The translations under genes were made by a program, and so were the position numbers. A stretch of DNA of 6,929 nucleotides from Methylococcaceae bacterium UBA659 (GTDB taxonomy: Bacteria; Pseudomonadota; Gammaproteobacteria; Methylococcales; Methylomonadaceae): positions 7,368 to 14,296 of the forward strand of contig DBNZ01000214.1 in NCBI GenBank assembly GCA_002299495.1, in the 5' to 3' direction. The notes below the pieces were generated by a model, which worked only from the letters and a program-made list of their open reading frames with translations, made no database searches and had not been told where the DNA came from. Every line of letters begins with the position of its first letter. The stretch's first letter is position 1. This document shows positions 5,976 through 6,929 of this stretch, piece by piece.

Positions 5976-6929
5976 TTATCTAACGTAATGCAGTTTTTGA
6001 CCGAGCATATCGGGGGTCACCAAAACGACACCGCCCTCACTGATATAATATTTTTTGGCGTCTTCCTCTAAGTTCCCGCCGATCACGGTGCCTTCGGGGA
6101 TAAGGCAACCTTGCTCGATGATGGCCTTTTTGATGCGGCAATTCCGCCCAATTTCCACATCCGGCAGGACAATGCTATCTTCCACCAAACAATAGGAATT
6201 TACCCTGACGTTGGAAAATAACAGCGAATGTTTAATTTTTGCCCCGGAAACGATACATCCGCCCGCAACCATCGAATCAACCGCCTGCCCCCTGCGTTGA
6301 TCATTGTCAAAAACGAACTTGGCGGGTGGCGTTTGGGTTTGATACGTCCAAATCGGCCAGGTTTTGTCATATAAATTCAAACCCGGCTCAACTCCGACCA
6401 ATTCCATGTTAGCGGCCCAATAGGCATCGATGGTACCGACATCCCGCCAATAGCTTTGTACGCCACTTTGCATATCCAAAAATGGATAGGCATTGACCAC
6501 ATATCTGTCTATGACCGATGGAATGATGTCCTTGCCAAAATCATGGTGGGAATTTTTTGTATCCGTATCCTTAATGAGTTGCTCAAACAAAAATCCGGCA
6601 TTAAAAATATAAATACCCATTGAGGCTAATGCGGTATCGGTCCGGCCGGGCATGACAGGGGGATTCGTCGGCTTTTCCACAAAAGAACGAACCCTGCGGT
6701 TATCGTCCACGTCCATGACGCCAAAAGCGGTCGCTTCCTTTAAAGAGACTTCCAAACAACCAATGGTCAAGTCCGCTTTCTGATTGACATGGTCAAGCAA
6801 CATGGCGGAATAATCCATTTTATAAATGTGGTCACCCGCCAAAACCAATAAAAATTCTGGTTTTCGGGTCCTTAAAATGTCGATGTTTTGAAAAACCGCA
6901 TCGGCGGTGCCTTTGTACCAAGAATCATC
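5976..6929 (-). CDS. glgC: Glucose-1-phosphate adenylyltransferase (ADP-glucose pyrophosphorylase), N-terminus outside window
   Basis: The frame is open from the right edge (codon at 6929-6927) to TAA at 5978-5976, giving 317 residues; against E. coli GlgC (431 residues) about 109 N-terminal residues are missing. GlgC makes ADP-glucose from glucose-1-phosphate and ATP, the committed step of bacterial glycogen synthesis. Visible marks in fragment numbering are WYKGTADAVFQN at 4-15; LAGDHIYKMDY at 30-40, whose Asp33 corresponds to E. coli Asp142; FVEKP at 83-87, whose Lys86 corresponds to glucose-1-phosphate-binding Lys195 at identical spacing; SYWRDVGTIDAYW at 159-171; and a left-handed beta-helix C-terminal domain from about 220, ending GGVVLVTPDML. 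The TTG at 6848 is internal and not a start, because homology continues upstream in frame. The N-terminal nucleotide loop and most allosteric residues are not visible, so regulation cannot be judged. It is the first visible gene of the minus-strand operon; promoter and any upstream partners lie beyond the edge. Confidence 0.96.
   Translation of the reverse strand, partial: DDSWYKGTADAVFQNIDILRTRKPEFLLVLAGDHIYKMDYSAMLLDHVNQKADLTIGCLEVSLKEATAFGVMDVDDNRRVRSFVEKPTNPPVMPGRTDTALASMGIYIFNAGFLFEQLIKDTDTKNSHHDFGKDIIPSVIDRYVVNAYPFLDMQSGVQSYWRDVGTIDAYWAANMELVGVEPGLNLYDKTWPIWTYQTQTPPAKFVFDNDQRRGQAVDSMVAGGCIVSGAKIKHSLLFSNVRVNSYCLVEDSIVLPDVEIGRNCRIKKAIIEQGCLIPEGTVIGGNLEEDAKKYYISEGGVVLVTPDMLGQKLHYVR

Noticed and set aside
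6846..6848. TTG at 6848 as the glgC start
   Set aside because: Twenty-seven further in-frame residues up to the window edge match the GlgC core (WYKGTADAVFQN), so the true start is outside the window.
1..6929. A hidden novel system, mobile element, CRISPR array or RNA gene
   Set aside because: Nearly every base is covered by recognisable housekeeping or glycogen genes with intergenic gaps of at most 20 bp; there are no spaced repeats, transposase, integrase or tRNA-like folds that I can see.

Overview
The window is ordinary, gene-dense bacterial chromosome, almost certainly from a gammaproteobacterium. The evidence is the ybeY-corC(ybeX) pair, a CmoA-type tRNA-modification enzyme and a proteobacterial-type glgC. 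Base composition looks moderate by eye, a little under 50% G+C. A GH57 amylase-like enzyme, 4-alpha-glucanotransferase and glgC together in one gammaproteobacterial operon would suit a methanotroph of the Methylococcales. That assignment is an inference from gene content, not a proof.

Left block, plus strand (1-2016): the 3' end of ybeY (rRNA maturation factor) overlaps corC/ybeX (CBS-domain protein) by 8 bp. corC abuts galE (UDP-glucose 4-epimerase), whose start codon directly follows the corC stop. In E. coli and many relatives the gene after corC is lnt; here galE takes that place.

Right block, minus strand (6929-2033), in transcription order: glgC (ADP-glucose pyrophosphorylase, 5' end outside the window), a GH57 alpha-glucan hydrolase or transferase, malQ (4-alpha-glucanotransferase) and cmoA (carboxy-SAM synthase). 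The gaps are 2, 3 and 20 bp, so this looks like a single glycogen/alpha-glucan operon with a tRNA-modification gene at its tail. GlgC supplies ADP-glucose for glycogen, GH57 and MalQ cut and rearrange alpha-1,4-glucans, and GalE on the other strand interconverts UDP-sugars. Synthesis and remodelling genes therefore share one transcript, as expected for a storage-glycogen cycle.

The two blocks converge at 2016/2033 with only 16 bp between stop codons. No stretch over 300 bases lacks a gene. I found no tRNA, rRNA, CRISPR array, insertion sequence or phage gene, and no convincing new system. The points most worth a second look are the predicted broad-specificity gatekeeper Cys in GalE, cmoA riding on a glycogen operon, galE in the usual lnt position, and long G/C homopolymers inside coding sequence, one directly at the GH57 nucleophile codon.
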